From the NCBI GenBank assembly GCA_964572845.1, contig CAZNFX010000002.1:1-64000 (forward strand): a stretch of 64,000 nt of DNA, read 5' to 3'. Below, one piece after another: positions 37,639 to 47,039 of this stretch (position 1 is its first letter; each line of letters begins with the position of its first letter). The position numbers and the translations under genes were made by a program. The stretch comes from Bin55 sp964572845. GTDB lineage: Bacteria > Pseudomonadota > Gammaproteobacteria > Pseudomonadales > Azotimanducaceae. The notes under the pieces are model-generated. The model was not told where the DNA came from. It did no database searches and saw only the letters and a program-made list of their open reading frames with translations.

Positions 37639-37852
37639 GGTTTCATGGGATAGCTGCGGGGACCAGTCTTTGTGTTATTGAATGTAGCACAGATTTCGTC
37701 GTGAACCCCCACTTGTTCAGCGGTTGCTGCAACATCACGGTGAACTCTGAAGACTGAACTGATTAAGGCAATTGCTGAGCGAGCGATTTTTCAATTGATG
37801 TATGGTAGGCGCGTCAGCATCAGCAAGCCCCCTGACAATTGAGGAGAATCAG

Positions 37853-39118
37853 ATGAGCGATGGATACATGGAAGACCCCACTCAAATTGACGGATGGCCG
37901 CTTAACACGCCATTGGACGTTCGTCAGGGTCTCACGGCGGAAGACGGCATACGTTTCCCGATGCGGTGGGGAATCATCAGTGCATCGGCGATAGCATCCG
38001 ACTGGATAAAGTCTCTCCAAGAAGTGCCCGGCGCGCGAATAGCTGCAGTCGCAGCTCGAGACAAGACGCGAGCCGAGTTGTACGCCAAGGTGCATGACAT
38101 TCCTGCCGCGTATAGCTCCTACGAAGAGCTGTGCAACGATCCCAATGTGGACATCGTCTACATCGCATCAAAAACATGGGACCACCATCGCGATCTCATG
38201 ACTGCTATTTCTGCGGGCAAGCATGTTCTATGCGAGAAGCCATTCACTGATACGGCAGACCAAGCAAAGGAGGTCTACGCAGCGGCAGACGAGGCCGGCG
38301 TGTTCTGTCAGGAAGCCATGTGGCTGCGATTCTTTCCCGCCGTTGAGCATGCCCGGGCGGTGCTTGAACGTGGAGACATTGGAGACTTGCAGATCGTGCA
38401 AGCCGACTATCCGGATCGCGTCTACGCGCTCAATCCTGCAGTTTTGGGATTCGGAGGAGACGAAATGCCATTGATTGTGGCGGCCGGCAGGAAGTCCAGA
38501 GGGCAGCCCTATGCAAACGACATTCCTTCGGCTCATGGCGCGCCACCGAGTGCTGCGGTATTGCAATACTCCGAGCAGCGAGGAATCGCTGTTATTACCT
38601 TTGCATCTGGCAGGTTTCAGGAAGAAACGCAGTTCATAGGAACGAAGGGTCGAATCACTATCGAGACTCCGTCGCACCACCCGACCGCAGTCACAATTCG
38701 AACGGGCCGTCCCACTCGTTACGGAACGCGTAAACAGGAAGGCAAGCCCACTCTAGAGCTGGATCCCTCCAAAGGCTGGACTGGAGATTGGCTGGAGACC
38801 CATTGGAATCAGGACAGGAATCCCAGCAACGGACCGTTCAATCATGTGGAACGGTTCGAATATCCGATGCCAACTCCCGCACCGATCACTCGAGGGCAAC
38901 CTGCGGGCGCCCGCTGGAACGGAGAACGTTTGATTCGCTACAAGGGCTGGACTTGGAGCGGCGGTAACCAGCACGGTTTTCTGTACCAGGCGCAGGCAGT
39001 GCATAGATGCATGGCAGCAGGATTGAAGGAGATGCCTCAATTCACTCGAGCAGAATCCGTTCGAGTGTCTGAGATCATCGATGAGATCAATCGACAGTGT
39101 GGAGAAGTGGGATTCTAG
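37853..39118 (+). CDS. Gfo/Idh/MocA-family oxidoreductase, copy 2 with insertion
   Basis: 421 residues from the ATG at 37853, which follows GAGGAGAATCAG; a start 17 codons earlier lacks such a site. It aligns with the protein at 13342 over the whole length: P-L-D-V-R-x-G-L-T lead-in, RWGI start, AGKHVLCEKP (Lys129), LRFFPAVEHAR, FIGTKGRI and NQHGFLYQAQAVHRC. Two differences stand out. The dinucleotide loop reads GIISASAIA in place of GILGSGNIS, and about 75 extra residues, rich in Trp, Pro and Gly, lie near 280-360. Human dihydrodiol dehydrogenase also has Ser at the first of these loop positions. Substrate unknown. Confidence 0.88.
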   Translation: MSDGYMEDPTQIDGWPLNTPLDVRQGLTAEDGIRFPMRWGIISASAIASDWIKSLQEVPGARIAAVAARDKTRAELYAKVHDIPAAYSSYEELCNDPNVDIVYIASKTWDHHRDLMTAISAGKHVLCEKPFTDTADQAKEVYAAADEAGVFCQEAMWLRFFPAVEHARAVLERGDIGDLQIVQADYPDRVYALNPAVLGFGGDEMPLIVAAGRKSRGQPYANDIPSAHGAPPSAAVLQYSEQRGIAVITFASGRFQEETQFIGTKGRITIETPSHHPTAVTIRTGRPTRYGTRKQEGKPTLELDPSKGWTGDWLETHWNQDRNPSNGPFNHVERFEYPMPTPAPITRGQPAGARWNGERLIRYKGWTWSGGNQHGFLYQAQAVHRCMAAGLKEMPQFTRAESVRVSEIIDEINRQCGEVGF

Positions 39119-39223
39119 TTCTAGCAAGACATATCTAGAACCAGCCTAGTTCGCCTGCTTGGCCATTTGCATTCGGTGCGTTCGAACTCTCTACAATTAG
39201 GACAAGCGCTACGGGAAATTCAA

Positions 39224-39859
39224 ATGAAACTCTACGATCAGCAATTTGCACCCAATCCACGACGTCTACGCATATTCATGGCGGAGAAAGGCATCGAGTG
39301 CGAAGTCGTCCAAGTCAATATCGTCGCGGGCGAAAATCTCAGCAGCGATTTTCTGGAAGTCAATCCGCGAGGGCGTTTGCCGACTCTTGTGCTCGATGAC
39401 GGAACCGTGCTCGACGAGTCGGTCGCAATCTGTAGATACTTAGAGGAAATCCAACCCAAGCCCGCACTATTTGGCACTGATGCACTGAGCAAAGCGAGAA
39501 TCGAAGCCAGACAGCGACACATGGAGTTCGATGGGTTGATCCCAACATCCGAAGCATTTCGCAATGCGTACCCAGGATTCAAGAAACGAGGAGTGGGCGG
39601 AAATGTAGGTGAAGTCGATGCGATTCCCGAATTGGCAGAACGTGGGAAGGCCATGGTCGACCGCTTTTTTCACCGTTTGGACGAGGAGTTGGGGGAATCC
39701 CGCTATGTCGCGGGAGACGACTTCAGCGTTGCCGACATCACTGCGTTATGCACCATTGACTTTGCGACAACCGCGGCTCGAATACCGTTTCCCGATCAAT
39801 GCAACAACATCAAGCGGTGGTACGACGAAGTAAGCAGTCGTCCAAGCGCGAAAGCCTAG
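39224..39859 (+). CDS. glutathione S-transferase
   Basis: 211 residues from the ATG at 39224. The N-terminal thioredoxin-like domain has M-K-L-Y-D-Q-Q-F-A-P-N-P-R-R, the cis-Pro loop GRLPTLVLDDG and the glutathione gamma-glutamyl contact DES (VLDESVAICRYLEE). The C-terminal helical domain contains VAGDDFSVADITA, the N-capping box of GSTs. The active-site residue is in the SxNxxR-like position (Ala-Pro-Asn-Pro-Arg), so it belongs to a bacterial Ser/Asn-type class. It may act in detoxification, or in an aromatic pathway with the neighbouring Rieske and amidohydrolase genes. It lies 41 bases before the amidohydrolase gene on the same strand. Confidence 0.92.
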   Translation: MKLYDQQFAPNPRRLRIFMAEKGIECEVVQVNIVAGENLSSDFLEVNPRGRLPTLVLDDGTVLDESVAICRYLEEIQPKPALFGTDALSKARIEARQRHMEFDGLIPTSEAFRNAYPGFKKRGVGGNVGEVDAIPELAERGKAMVDRFFHRLDEELGESRYVAGDDFSVADITALCTIDFATTAARIPFPDQCNNIKRWYDEVSSRPSAKA

Positions 39860-39900
39860 GGTTGAAGTAGGCACCTAGGAATAGAGGAGAACCAGAACAC

Positions 39901-41577
39901 ATGGCACACGATATCGTAATCAAGAACGGACTAGTGGTTGACGGAACGGGAGCAGAACCGTTCGAAGCGGATGTCGCCATCGACGGTGACACGATAAGCG
40001 AGGTTGGACCTGTAGAGGAGAAAGCACAGAGAACTATTGATGCTGAGGGTCACTACGTAACTCCCGGATTTGTGGACCTTCATACTCATTTCGATGCCCA
40101 GGCAGGCTGGGACCCGCTTCTCACGCCTGTTTCGTGGCACGGGGTCACAACTGCACTCTTTGGGAACTGCGGTGTTACCTTCGCACCTTGTAAGGAACAA
40201 GATCGAGAGTTTCTCGCCGGCATGATGGAGACCGTCGAAGACATCCCGAAAAATGCAATCCTCACGGGGTTGCCATGGAATTGGGAGTCCTATGGTGAAT
40301 ATCTCGACTCAATCGAGTCCTTGAATCCTGCAATCAACATAACCGGTCTCGTGGGCCATTGCGCTTCTCGGTTCTATGTGATGGGAGAACGTTCAATAAC
40401 GGACAGTGCGACCGACGACGAGATCGAACAGATTGCGGCATTGGTTGGAAGGTCCGTAAAGGAAGGCGCAGTCGGTTTCTCCACAAATCGATTGCCCGCA
40501 CACACGTTGCCGGACGGTCGATCGATACCGGGCACGTTTGCTGAACCGAAGGAACTGGTCGAAATTTCCAAAGCGGTTGCAAAGAACGGTGGCATTCTGC
40601 AGAGCGTTCTCAACTACAGCAAACTCCCCGAGGAGCTGGAAATTTTGCGAGAGCAAATGCGACAGTCGGGCACTCGATTGCTGTTCAGTGCTCCGCACAC
40701 TCCTGATTCAAATGGCGGAGTGTCGGCCTACGACTCCTACATCAGGGACATGCAAGAGGAAGGCTTGGATATCAACGGCTTGACCCTTCCACGTAGCGGA
40801 GGATTTCTCTCGGGACTGAAGACCATGATTATGTTCCGAGGCGAAAATTGGGACAAACTACGAGGCTTCAAGTTTGAGCAACGTCTGCATGCAATCCGAA
40901 ATCCCGAGTTTCGAGCCATGCTGATCGAGGAGTCCAAGCAGAATCCACAACTGCCAGCTGCTTCGCGTGGTTGGTACTGGATCAGCGACGGAGATCAACC
41001 AGACTATGTGAAACAAAGCTCCGAGAGCTTGGCGAGTGTCGCTGAGAAAGCTGGCGAACTTCCGGCCGAGACATGGCTAAGGTATATGGACGAATCCAAC
41101 GGAACGGGCTTCTTCCATGTTCGATTCTTCAATCAGGATCTCGAAGCTTTGGAACCATTCCTGAAAGAGGATTGGGTATTGCCTGGAATTGGGGATGCAG
41201 GGGCGCACGTCAGTCAAATCATGGACTCCGGGTGGACCTCGTTCATGCTTTCGCATTGGGTGCGAGACAAGGGGACATTCTCGATTCAGGCTGCCATTCG
41301 CAAATTGACCAGTGCTCAGGCGCGCGTAATCGGCTTCCACGATCGCGGGACTCTGGCGAAAGGCATGAAAGCAGACGTGAACGTCATCGATTTGGATGAA
41401 GTTGCCGAAAGACAGCCTCAGTTGGTTCACGACTTTCCCGATTCGGCGCCAAGGCTGATTCAGCGAGCCAAGGGCTATCGAGCTACGGTCTGCAACGGTT
41501 CTGTGATTCTAGAGAACAATGAGCACACAGGCAAGCGTGCTGGACGAGTCTTGCGCAATCCCAACGTAGCCCAGTAG
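39901..41577 (+). CDS. N-acyl-D-amino-acid deacylase-type amidohydrolase
   Basis: 558 residues. An N-terminal beta-sandwich strand (DIVIKNGLVVDGTG) is followed by the metal-binding DLHTHFD (His61, His63, Asp65) and GNCG (Cys90), which is the zinc-ligand Cys of the D-aminoacylase branch. G-L-V-G-H-C-A-S-R and the late GDAGAHVSQ (catalytic Asp) complete the amidohydrolase site, with a beta-sandwich return at K-G-M-K-A-D-V-N-V-I-D. Enzymes of this branch remove the acyl group from N-acyl-D-amino acids or similar amides. Start ATG follows GAGGAGAACC. It is convergent with the Rieske gene, with 30 bases between stops. Confidence 0.92.
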   Translation: MAHDIVIKNGLVVDGTGAEPFEADVAIDGDTISEVGPVEEKAQRTIDAEGHYVTPGFVDLHTHFDAQAGWDPLLTPVSWHGVTTALFGNCGVTFAPCKEQDREFLAGMMETVEDIPKNAILTGLPWNWESYGEYLDSIESLNPAINITGLVGHCASRFYVMGERSITDSATDDEIEQIAALVGRSVKEGAVGFSTNRLPAHTLPDGRSIPGTFAEPKELVEISKAVAKNGGILQSVLNYSKLPEELEILREQMRQSGTRLLFSAPHTPDSNGGVSAYDSYIRDMQEEGLDINGLTLPRSGGFLSGLKTMIMFRGENWDKLRGFKFEQRLHAIRNPEFRAMLIEESKQNPQLPAASRGWYWISDGDQPDYVKQSSESLASVAEKAGELPAETWLRYMDESNGTGFFHVRFFNQDLEALEPFLKEDWVLPGIGDAGAHVSQIMDSGWTSFMLSHWVRDKGTFSIQAAIRKLTSAQARVIGFHDRGTLAKGMKADVNVIDLDEVAERQPQLVHDFPDSAPRLIQRAKGYRATVCNGSVILENNEHTGKRAGRVLRNPNVAQ

Positions 41578-41607
41578 CGACACGTTCGATCTAAAGGGGT
41601 TTGTGAG

Positions 41608-42789
41608 CTAAGCGGTTTCTAGTTCAAGCTGGTCGCGGCCCAATCCGATTCGGTGGGCATTGTGATAGTGATGCAACGCAGGTTCATTGCGTCCAAAGAC
41701 TATATGTGAGTACAGCTCGGACTCTGCTCCAGCCTGAGATTGCGAGGCTACGTTGTAGTCCTCATTGACTATCACGCTATTGAAACCGACGAAGCGCTCT
41801 TCGTAGCTGTGTGGACCTTCTTCGAAGTAGTGCTTGGCATCGCCGAACACGTACCAGCTGTGGTAGGTGTTTGACTTGGCCGTCGAGTTTTCTGCAGGGA
41901 AAATCCGCAGGATATCGACTGCATAGTGATCAATGAGCAGGATCGTGTTCGGGTAGATGAAGTAGACGCAGAGTGTCACATAACGAAAGGGAGCCTCGTT
42001 CGGACTTTCAGCGGATTGATACGCTTCGAGAAGGTTTCGGCGAGCGAAAACCATGCGATAGTTGAGTCCATAGATATCGTGCGTTTGCAGGTTGCCCTTT
42101 ATCTCTGGCGCCAACGAGTCTCGATGCAGCACATCGAAGTGGTAGTTCTCGCCAAACGTGTCGATCGCCATTTTCCAGTTTGCAGCTGCCGGAATCACTT
42201 GGGACGCCCCGTGGCTTTTCGTCGCTAGGTCCCAATGCGACATGTCGTCTTCCATCCCGCCCAGGCAGTTTTCTACATTGACCGTCCCTCCGGGACTGGG
42301 CTTGACCCAGAGCATTCCGAACTTCTCTTCGCAGGGAAGCTCGATGAGAGAATGACTCTCCTTGCAGATCGATCCAAACTTGCGCTCCCGATTGATGGCG
42401 ATCAAGTTCCCATGATTGCTGTAGGTCCAAGCGTGGAAGGGACACGCAAATTGCGTGGCTGTTCCTCTTCCTTCAGCTACAACGCGCGCACCGCGGTGTC
42501 GGCAGACGTTGCCGAACGCTCGAAACTCCCCTTCCGCATCGCGAACCATGAGGATCGAGACGCCTGAAGCATTGTCTGCCCAATAGCTGTTTGGTTCTGG
42601 CAAGTCGCTCGACAATCCCATTAGCAAGGGAGTCTCGCGAAAGAAAATCCGTTGCTCTTGAGCAAGCAAATCGGTGCACGTGAAATCTGACACAGGGCAG
42701 CGCATGATTCCGCCCGCATCGTGAGATTCGTCGTTCTCCCAACCCTGTCTCAAGATCGAGAGAATTCTCTGTCGTTCTTCCTTTCGCAT
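41608..42789 (-). CDS. Rieske-type aromatic-ring-hydroxylating oxygenase, alpha subunit
   Basis: 393 residues. Rieske [2Fe-2S] ligands Cys96-x-His98 and Cys116-x2-His119 are in CRHRG and CPFHAW. The mononuclear iron site is in DTFGENYHFDVLH, with Glu214 bridging and His217 and His222 as ligands. The C-terminal VFGRNEPALHHYHN is typical of these alpha subunits. Such oxygenases hydroxylate or demethylate aromatic or quaternary-amine substrates using electrons from a separate reductase. No beta subunit, ferredoxin or reductase is nearby, so electron supply must come from elsewhere. Start ATG follows GAAGAGATAC. Confidence 0.93.
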   Translation of the reverse strand: MRKEERQRILSILRQGWENDESHDAGGIMRCPVSDFTCTDLLAQEQRIFFRETPLLMGLSSDLPEPNSYWADNASGVSILMVRDAEGEFRAFGNVCRHRGARVVAEGRGTATQFACPFHAWTYSNHGNLIAINRERKFGSICKESHSLIELPCEEKFGMLWVKPSPGGTVNVENCLGGMEDDMSHWDLATKSHGASQVIPAAANWKMAIDTFGENYHFDVLHRDSLAPEIKGNLQTHDIYGLNYRMVFARRNLLEAYQSAESPNEAPFRYVTLCVYFIYPNTILLIDHYAVDILRIFPAENSTAKSNTYHSWYVFGDAKHYFEEGPHSYEERFVGFNSVIVNEDYNVASQSQAGAESELYSHIVFGRNEPALHHYHNAHRIGLGRDQLELETA

Positions 42790-43169
42790 GTATCTCTTCT
42801 ACAATTGGCCGTCCTCGACTACCGCACTCCACATCAATTTTTGAAAACTGTAGCCTTGCGGACAATACGCTAGCCGACTAGGCGAATCGCCACTCGATCA
42901 GTAGAACACCATTGGCAGGTCAGCTAGATTAGCTGACCGATGCGACAACATCCTACAGCTTCGAAATTGTAGCCAACATCCCTTACACCTTACGCCGCAA
43001 GAGTGTCTTGATCCATTCCTCTATGCGGGCATTGCCACAGTAGTTCCCAGACTAGCGAGCGCTCCTATTGGTTCGCGCCACTCAGAACTTGCTGAGCAAT
43101 CGCTCTTTGGCGCTAAACAAGGCCCATTTCGACCACATTGGCTTCAAACAATGCAGTAAACCAGTCGTT
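42790..43169. other. intergenic region upstream of the Rieske gene
   Basis: About 380 bases between the VOC and Rieske genes, both on the minus strand. No gene was recognised. It probably holds the promoter of the Rieske gene. No clear repeat was seen. Confidence 0.45.
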
Positions 43170-43562
43170 TTACTCGGACTTGATTAACTGATGAAAGTAG
43201 AAGCAGAGTCCGTCAGGAGCTACCACGAAGAAGACCTGGTACTTTTCTCCGTCTCGTTCGTCGATTCTCCAGTTGCCGGTCTCCACGCCTCGACCGTCGA
43301 GTTCCTCCTTCATCCGAGCCGCGTCGTCGACCAAGACGGCCCCGCCGTCATTGGAGGAGTCCCCACCATTCTCTGAAAACCCCATTCGGGTTCCGTCTCG
43401 CTCCATGATTACTGTGGGATGCGGGTCTTCCCTTCGTTCTACTTCTCTCATGTCAAATTTCTCGCCGTACCAGGAGGCAGCGACGTTGCTGTCGGCAACA
43501 GGAAGGGCAAGAACGTCGTCTTGGAATGGGTATGCAGCTTCGAATTTTGCTTTGTCTGTCAT
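43170..43562 (-). CDS. VOC-family (glyoxalase/bleomycin-resistance-like) protein
   Basis: 130 residues with the two beta-alpha-beta-beta-beta halves of the VOC fold: P-V-A-D-S-N-V-A-A-S-W-Y in the first half and a closing V-V-A-P-D-G-L-C-F-Y-F-H strand. The start is secure because AAGGAG lies 7 bases before the ATG. Possible metal ligands His (near DPHPTV) and Glu are present but not decisive. It lies 380 bases upstream of the Rieske oxygenase gene. Possible roles include glyoxalase, extradiol-type or resistance protein; none can be chosen from the sequence. Confidence 0.85.
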   Translation of the reverse strand: MTDKAKFEAAYPFQDDVLALPVADSNVAASWYGEKFDMREVERREDPHPTVIMERDGTRMGFSENGGDSSNDGGAVLVDDAARMKEELDGRGVETGNWRIDERDGEKYQVFFVVAPDGLCFYFHQLIKSE

Positions 43563-43716
43563 AGATTTGCTCCTTCACAGCGCCATGCGAGGATTTTGTT
43601 TGTTCATACTCCACACGGTTCAGTTCGATGGTAACACTCGAAAGTAGATGGGTAGATCGAGAATGCCCAAAATCCGTGTTAATTAACATTGTGTGGAATT
43701 TTGCAAGTCTAGTGCA

Positions 43717-44949
43717 ATGCCCGAACCTCTATTCGCAGGACTAAAGGTCGTCGATGCTGCTTCGGTTATCGCTGCGCCTGCCGCCGCCATGATGTTGGCG
43801 GACTTCGGCGCTGAAGTCATCAAGATTGAAAAACCAGGGCGCGGAGACATGCTCAGAATTCTGTCCAATATGCCCGGGACTCCTGAGGAAAGTCGCAACT
43901 ATATGTGGGACATGGATGGTCGCAACAAGCGGAGCATCGCGCTCAATCTCAAGACACCAGAAGGTGAAAAGATCCTGCACCAACTAGCCGATTGGTGCGA
44001 TGTCTTCATTACCAACATGCCGTATCCCTCTCGTACAGAATTCAAGGCAACCTACGAAGATCTCAAAGCTACCAATCCAACCATCATCTACGCTTCATTG
44101 ACTGCATATGGCGAGTTAGGAGAGGAGCGTGACCGGAAGGCTTTCGATCAATTGGCATACTGGGCGCGAAGCGGTCTCATGGACTTGATGCGCGAACCTG
44201 GCACTAAACCGACACAGGGTCTGCCAGGCATGGGCGACCACCCCACGGCCGTCGCCATATACGCAGGAATCGTGACGGCGCTCCTAAAACGTGAACGGAC
44301 GGGAGAGGGGTCGTTTGTTCAAACGTCGCTGCTAGCCAACGGACTCTGGTCGAACGCGGCGATTGCTCAAGGGGCAATGGCTGGTGCGGACATGGAACGA
44401 TACCGGGAGGCAACAGAGGTACCGGGAGTCACGATGCAAGGCTACCAAGCAAAAGACGGGCGTTGGTTGCAACTCAACATGATCCGGACCGAACAATTGC
44501 TCTCTGTGCTTTTCACAGTCATGGGTGCAGAGGATCTTCTAGTGGATCCGAGATTTGCTTCTATGCGAGACATGTACATGAACCGTCGCGAGGCTGGAGA
44601 AGCAATCCAAGCCATTATTGAAACTCGTACATCCGCAGAATGGATGGAGCTCTTTGACGAAGCGGAACTTCCGGTAAATCTGATGGCTGTCGTAGAGGAG
44701 TCCGCAACCGACGCTCAAGTTCTGCAAAATCGAATCGCCATGGTGCCGGACGAAGACTCCGTGGGAGTTCCGCTGCTCGTCAACCACCCCCTTCAAGTGA
44801 GCGGCGTTGACCACGTACCGATTGTTGCAGCTCCGGGTTTGGGAGAACACTCTAAAGAGATTCTCGAGGAATTAGGGTACGACTCGAACACTGTCGAAAA
44901 GTTGATAGCGTCAGGAGCAGTCGCGACTCCTGGCCCTGATCCTTCGTAA
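43717..44949 (+). CDS. family III CoA-transferase (CaiB/BaiF type)
   Basis: 410 residues from the ATG at 43717. The N-terminus F-A-G-L-K-V-V-D-A-A-S-V-I-A-A-P-A and D-F-G-A-E-V-I-K-I-E-K-P-x-x-G-D are typical, as is N-K-R-S-I-A-L-N-L-K-T-P-E-G. The catalytic aspartate, which forms the acyl anhydride and thioester intermediates, is Asp174 in GMGDHPTA. Members move CoA between carboxylic acids such as carnitine/crotonobetaine, formate/oxalate or succinate/benzylsuccinate. The acids used here are unknown. It is divergent from the VOC gene, about 155 bases apart. Confidence 0.93.
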   Translation: MPEPLFAGLKVVDAASVIAAPAAAMMLADFGAEVIKIEKPGRGDMLRILSNMPGTPEESRNYMWDMDGRNKRSIALNLKTPEGEKILHQLADWCDVFITNMPYPSRTEFKATYEDLKATNPTIIYASLTAYGELGEERDRKAFDQLAYWARSGLMDLMREPGTKPTQGLPGMGDHPTAVAIYAGIVTALLKRERTGEGSFVQTSLLANGLWSNAAIAQGAMAGADMERYREATEVPGVTMQGYQAKDGRWLQLNMIRTEQLLSVLFTVMGAEDLLVDPRFASMRDMYMNRREAGEAIQAIIETRTSAEWMELFDEAELPVNLMAVVEESATDAQVLQNRIAMVPDEDSVGVPLLVNHPLQVSGVDHVPIVAAPGLGEHSKEILEELGYDSNTVEKLIASGAVATPGPDPS

Positions 44950-45090
44950 TTGCCCTCGCGATTATTGAATCTGCGACTCTTGCCACGGTTTCAATGATCT
45001 TGCATGAGAATCTCTACGGCATCGCAATTCAAGACTGCTTCGATTGCGATTGGTCTGAACGACCGCTACTAAAATTTGGAGTAGGTAATG

Positions 45091-45097
45091 GGAGGGA
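45091..45097 (+). promoter_or_regulatory. Shine-Dalgarno-like GGAGGGA abutting the ankyrin gene start
   Basis: GGAGGGA touches the GTG at 45098 with no spacer, and an overlapping ATG at 45088 opens a different, short frame. The real initiation codon of the ankyrin protein may therefore be further on (for example TTG at 45122). Confidence 0.4.
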
Positions 45098-46174
45098 GTG
45101 TCCGCGCTTCCACACGGCCAATTGAATCAACACCGACTCACTGCAACTGACCCCAATCAGGGACGCCGATGGGTTCGCCCATTGGAGGTGCCGCCAGGCC
45201 ATTGGAAAAAGCAGCTACCTGGGAAGCTGCGCGATTTGGCAATCAAGGGAAAGCTTGATCAACTCAAACGACTACTTGCGAATGATCCTTCCCTCTTGAA
45301 CAAGAGAGGTAGCCATGGGCGAACGTTCCTGTTTGAAGCTGTGCGCAAGAATCGACAAGAGGTTGTATCGTGGCTGCTGGACCAAGGTGCCGATGTCCAG
45401 CTGACCGGCAGCTACAACTCCGAATCGATAGTCCAACTCGACACGCTCACTGCAGCCTCGTTCTACGGACGCGAGCATTTTGTAGAGCTTCTTACCCGAT
45501 ACGGCGCTGAGAGGGACGTGTTCCGGTCGGCATTTTTTGGGGATACTGATGCTGTGGACGAATACCTTGACGACGACCCCAACCTGCTCGAAGCGGAAGA
45601 TCCCAACGACGACATCTACTACACGCCGCTGATTAGCTTTTGCGTAGCGGGCGGACAACTAGAGCTGTTGAGAAAGCTCGTCGACCGAGGCGCGAGTCTT
45701 CGTAACTACGATGCGCAACTTCTCTTCATTGCCGCACACATGGGGGACAAAAATGTCTTGAACTACCTGCTGAGCCAGGAAGTTTCTCCCGCATCGTCCG
45801 ACGCCACCTTGTGGATGGCAACTACTCACCTGGATAACCTACGTTTGCTGGTGAAATTTGGATTGTCGCCAAACCAGAAGCCCTACCATGGATTGCACCC
45901 GCTCATGTACGCGTGTCGAGCGGATAAAACACTTGACGTTCCGAAGGCTCAACTCTTGATTGATCTTGGAGCCGAGGTGAACGCCGTAGGCCCTCAAGGT
46001 CGAACAGCATTGCACTATGCCGCTCGCGGCGGCAATGTAGAGCTTTGCGAGCTTCTTTGCAAAGCGGGTGCTGATCGACTCACGCAAGACGACGAGGGTA
46101 GGACGCCGTTTGATGTTGCCCGCAAGTTTGGCAAGAGTGACGTCGAACGCCTCTTGCTGGTGAAGTCCCTCTAA
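45098..46174 (+). CDS. ankyrin-repeat protein
   Basis: 358 residues from a GTG start that is not secure. After a basic first 50 residues there are ankyrin units of about 33 residues: NKRGSHGRTFLFEAVRKNRQEVVSWLLDQGAD, a degenerate middle set (AASFYGREHFVELLTRYGAE, SFCVAGGQLELLRKLVDRGA, AAHMGDKNVLNYLL), and two good repeats at the end (GRTALHYAARGGNVELCELLCKAGAD, GRTPFDVARKFGKSDVERLLL). No signal peptide or enzymatic domain is seen. Ankyrin stacks bind proteins. In symbionts some are secreted into hosts, but nothing here shows export. Confidence 0.85.
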   Translation: MSALPHGQLNQHRLTATDPNQGRRWVRPLEVPPGHWKKQLPGKLRDLAIKGKLDQLKRLLANDPSLLNKRGSHGRTFLFEAVRKNRQEVVSWLLDQGADVQLTGSYNSESIVQLDTLTAASFYGREHFVELLTRYGAERDVFRSAFFGDTDAVDEYLDDDPNLLEAEDPNDDIYYTPLISFCVAGGQLELLRKLVDRGASLRNYDAQLLFIAAHMGDKNVLNYLLSQEVSPASSDATLWMATTHLDNLRLLVKFGLSPNQKPYHGLHPLMYACRADKTLDVPKAQLLIDLGAEVNAVGPQGRTALHYAARGGNVELCELLCKAGADRLTQDDEGRTPFDVARKFGKSDVERLLLVKSL

Positions 46175-46463
46175 GACCTCCGGGACGGCCATACTAAACC
46201 GAGATGGCGTGCGATTTTCAACGACTTACTATCGAGTTCTCCTACATTCAAGCACATTTGAAGTTAACGTGGTCTTACGCCCATATGCCCCCCGCGATGT
46301 GATGCTGGAGATTCACATCAAAGTATGAATTGCAGAAAACTCAAATGTTTAGTCTTTTATTTCAAGTGTATTCTGGTAACGGTTTGGCTACCGTAATGTC
46401 TCTTTAGTTGAAGGCATTGTTGGCCACGATGCGTCTGCTATATCAACCAAGGAGATAACTTGA

Positions 46464-47039
46464 ATGCCAAATGCAACTAAGCTGACAGCGGCTCTATTTG
46501 TCCTCGTAACCGGTCTAAGTCTGCAGGCTGTCGAGAGCAAATCACACTGTGCCCTAGAGTTCGGACAGGTCCTCAACAAATATACAGAAGTGTTCGACGG
46601 ACCCTCATTGCGTGCAGCGGCGGGATACAGGTTCACTCGCAATCTTGGACTCGAAGCCGCATATGAATACAGTGTGGGCGGCACAGATGGAGACAACTTT
46701 TGGCGTGAAGTTGACGGACCCGCTAGTTTTGACAATATTCACATGATCAGTATTCTCGGCACGGCCGAATGGCTTGCAAATCCCAATTTTTCCCTCTTTT
46801 CCAAATTTGGCGTGGCACGTGGAACGGTTGACTACCGTGCATTGGAAACTGGTTCAGTTCCGGACTCTGCAACGCTGACCGAAACCAACGTGGTAATTTC
46901 ATTGGGAGTTGCAGTTCCAGTAGGAGACAAATACGACCTGACGTTTTCGGTCAAGGAACATCTCAGCGCAAACTTCTTTGGACTTGGTGACAGTTTCGAC
47001 TCTACAACCGTAGGCGTTGGCATGCGAATTCGTTGGTAG
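46464..47039 (+). CDS. small outer-membrane beta-barrel protein
   Basis: 191 residues with a signal peptide (ATKLTAALFVLVTGLSLQ) and alternating beta strands: A-A-A-G-Y-R-F-T-R-N-L-G-L-E-A-A-Y-E-Y near 50-66, then paired strands up to a final G-V-G-M-R-I-R-W. The terminal aromatic residue and the R-x-x-x-N-x-x-x-E-x-x-Y pattern fit the eight-stranded OmpW/opacity-like barrels. Start is secure: AAGGAG lies 9 bases before the ATG. A role in envelope stability, adhesion or small-molecule passage is usual for the class; nothing more specific is visible. Confidence 0.82.
   Translation: MPNATKLTAALFVLVTGLSLQAVESKSHCALEFGQVLNKYTEVFDGPSLRAAAGYRFTRNLGLEAAYEYSVGGTDGDNFWREVDGPASFDNIHMISILGTAEWLANPNFSLFSKFGVARGTVDYRALETGSVPDSATLTETNVVISLGVAVPVGDKYDLTFSVKEHLSANFFGLGDSFDSTTVGVGMRIRW

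Noticed and set aside
46375..46405. ACGGT-N6-ACCGT dyad upstream of the outer-membrane protein
   Set aside because: Only five paired bases; expected by chance.
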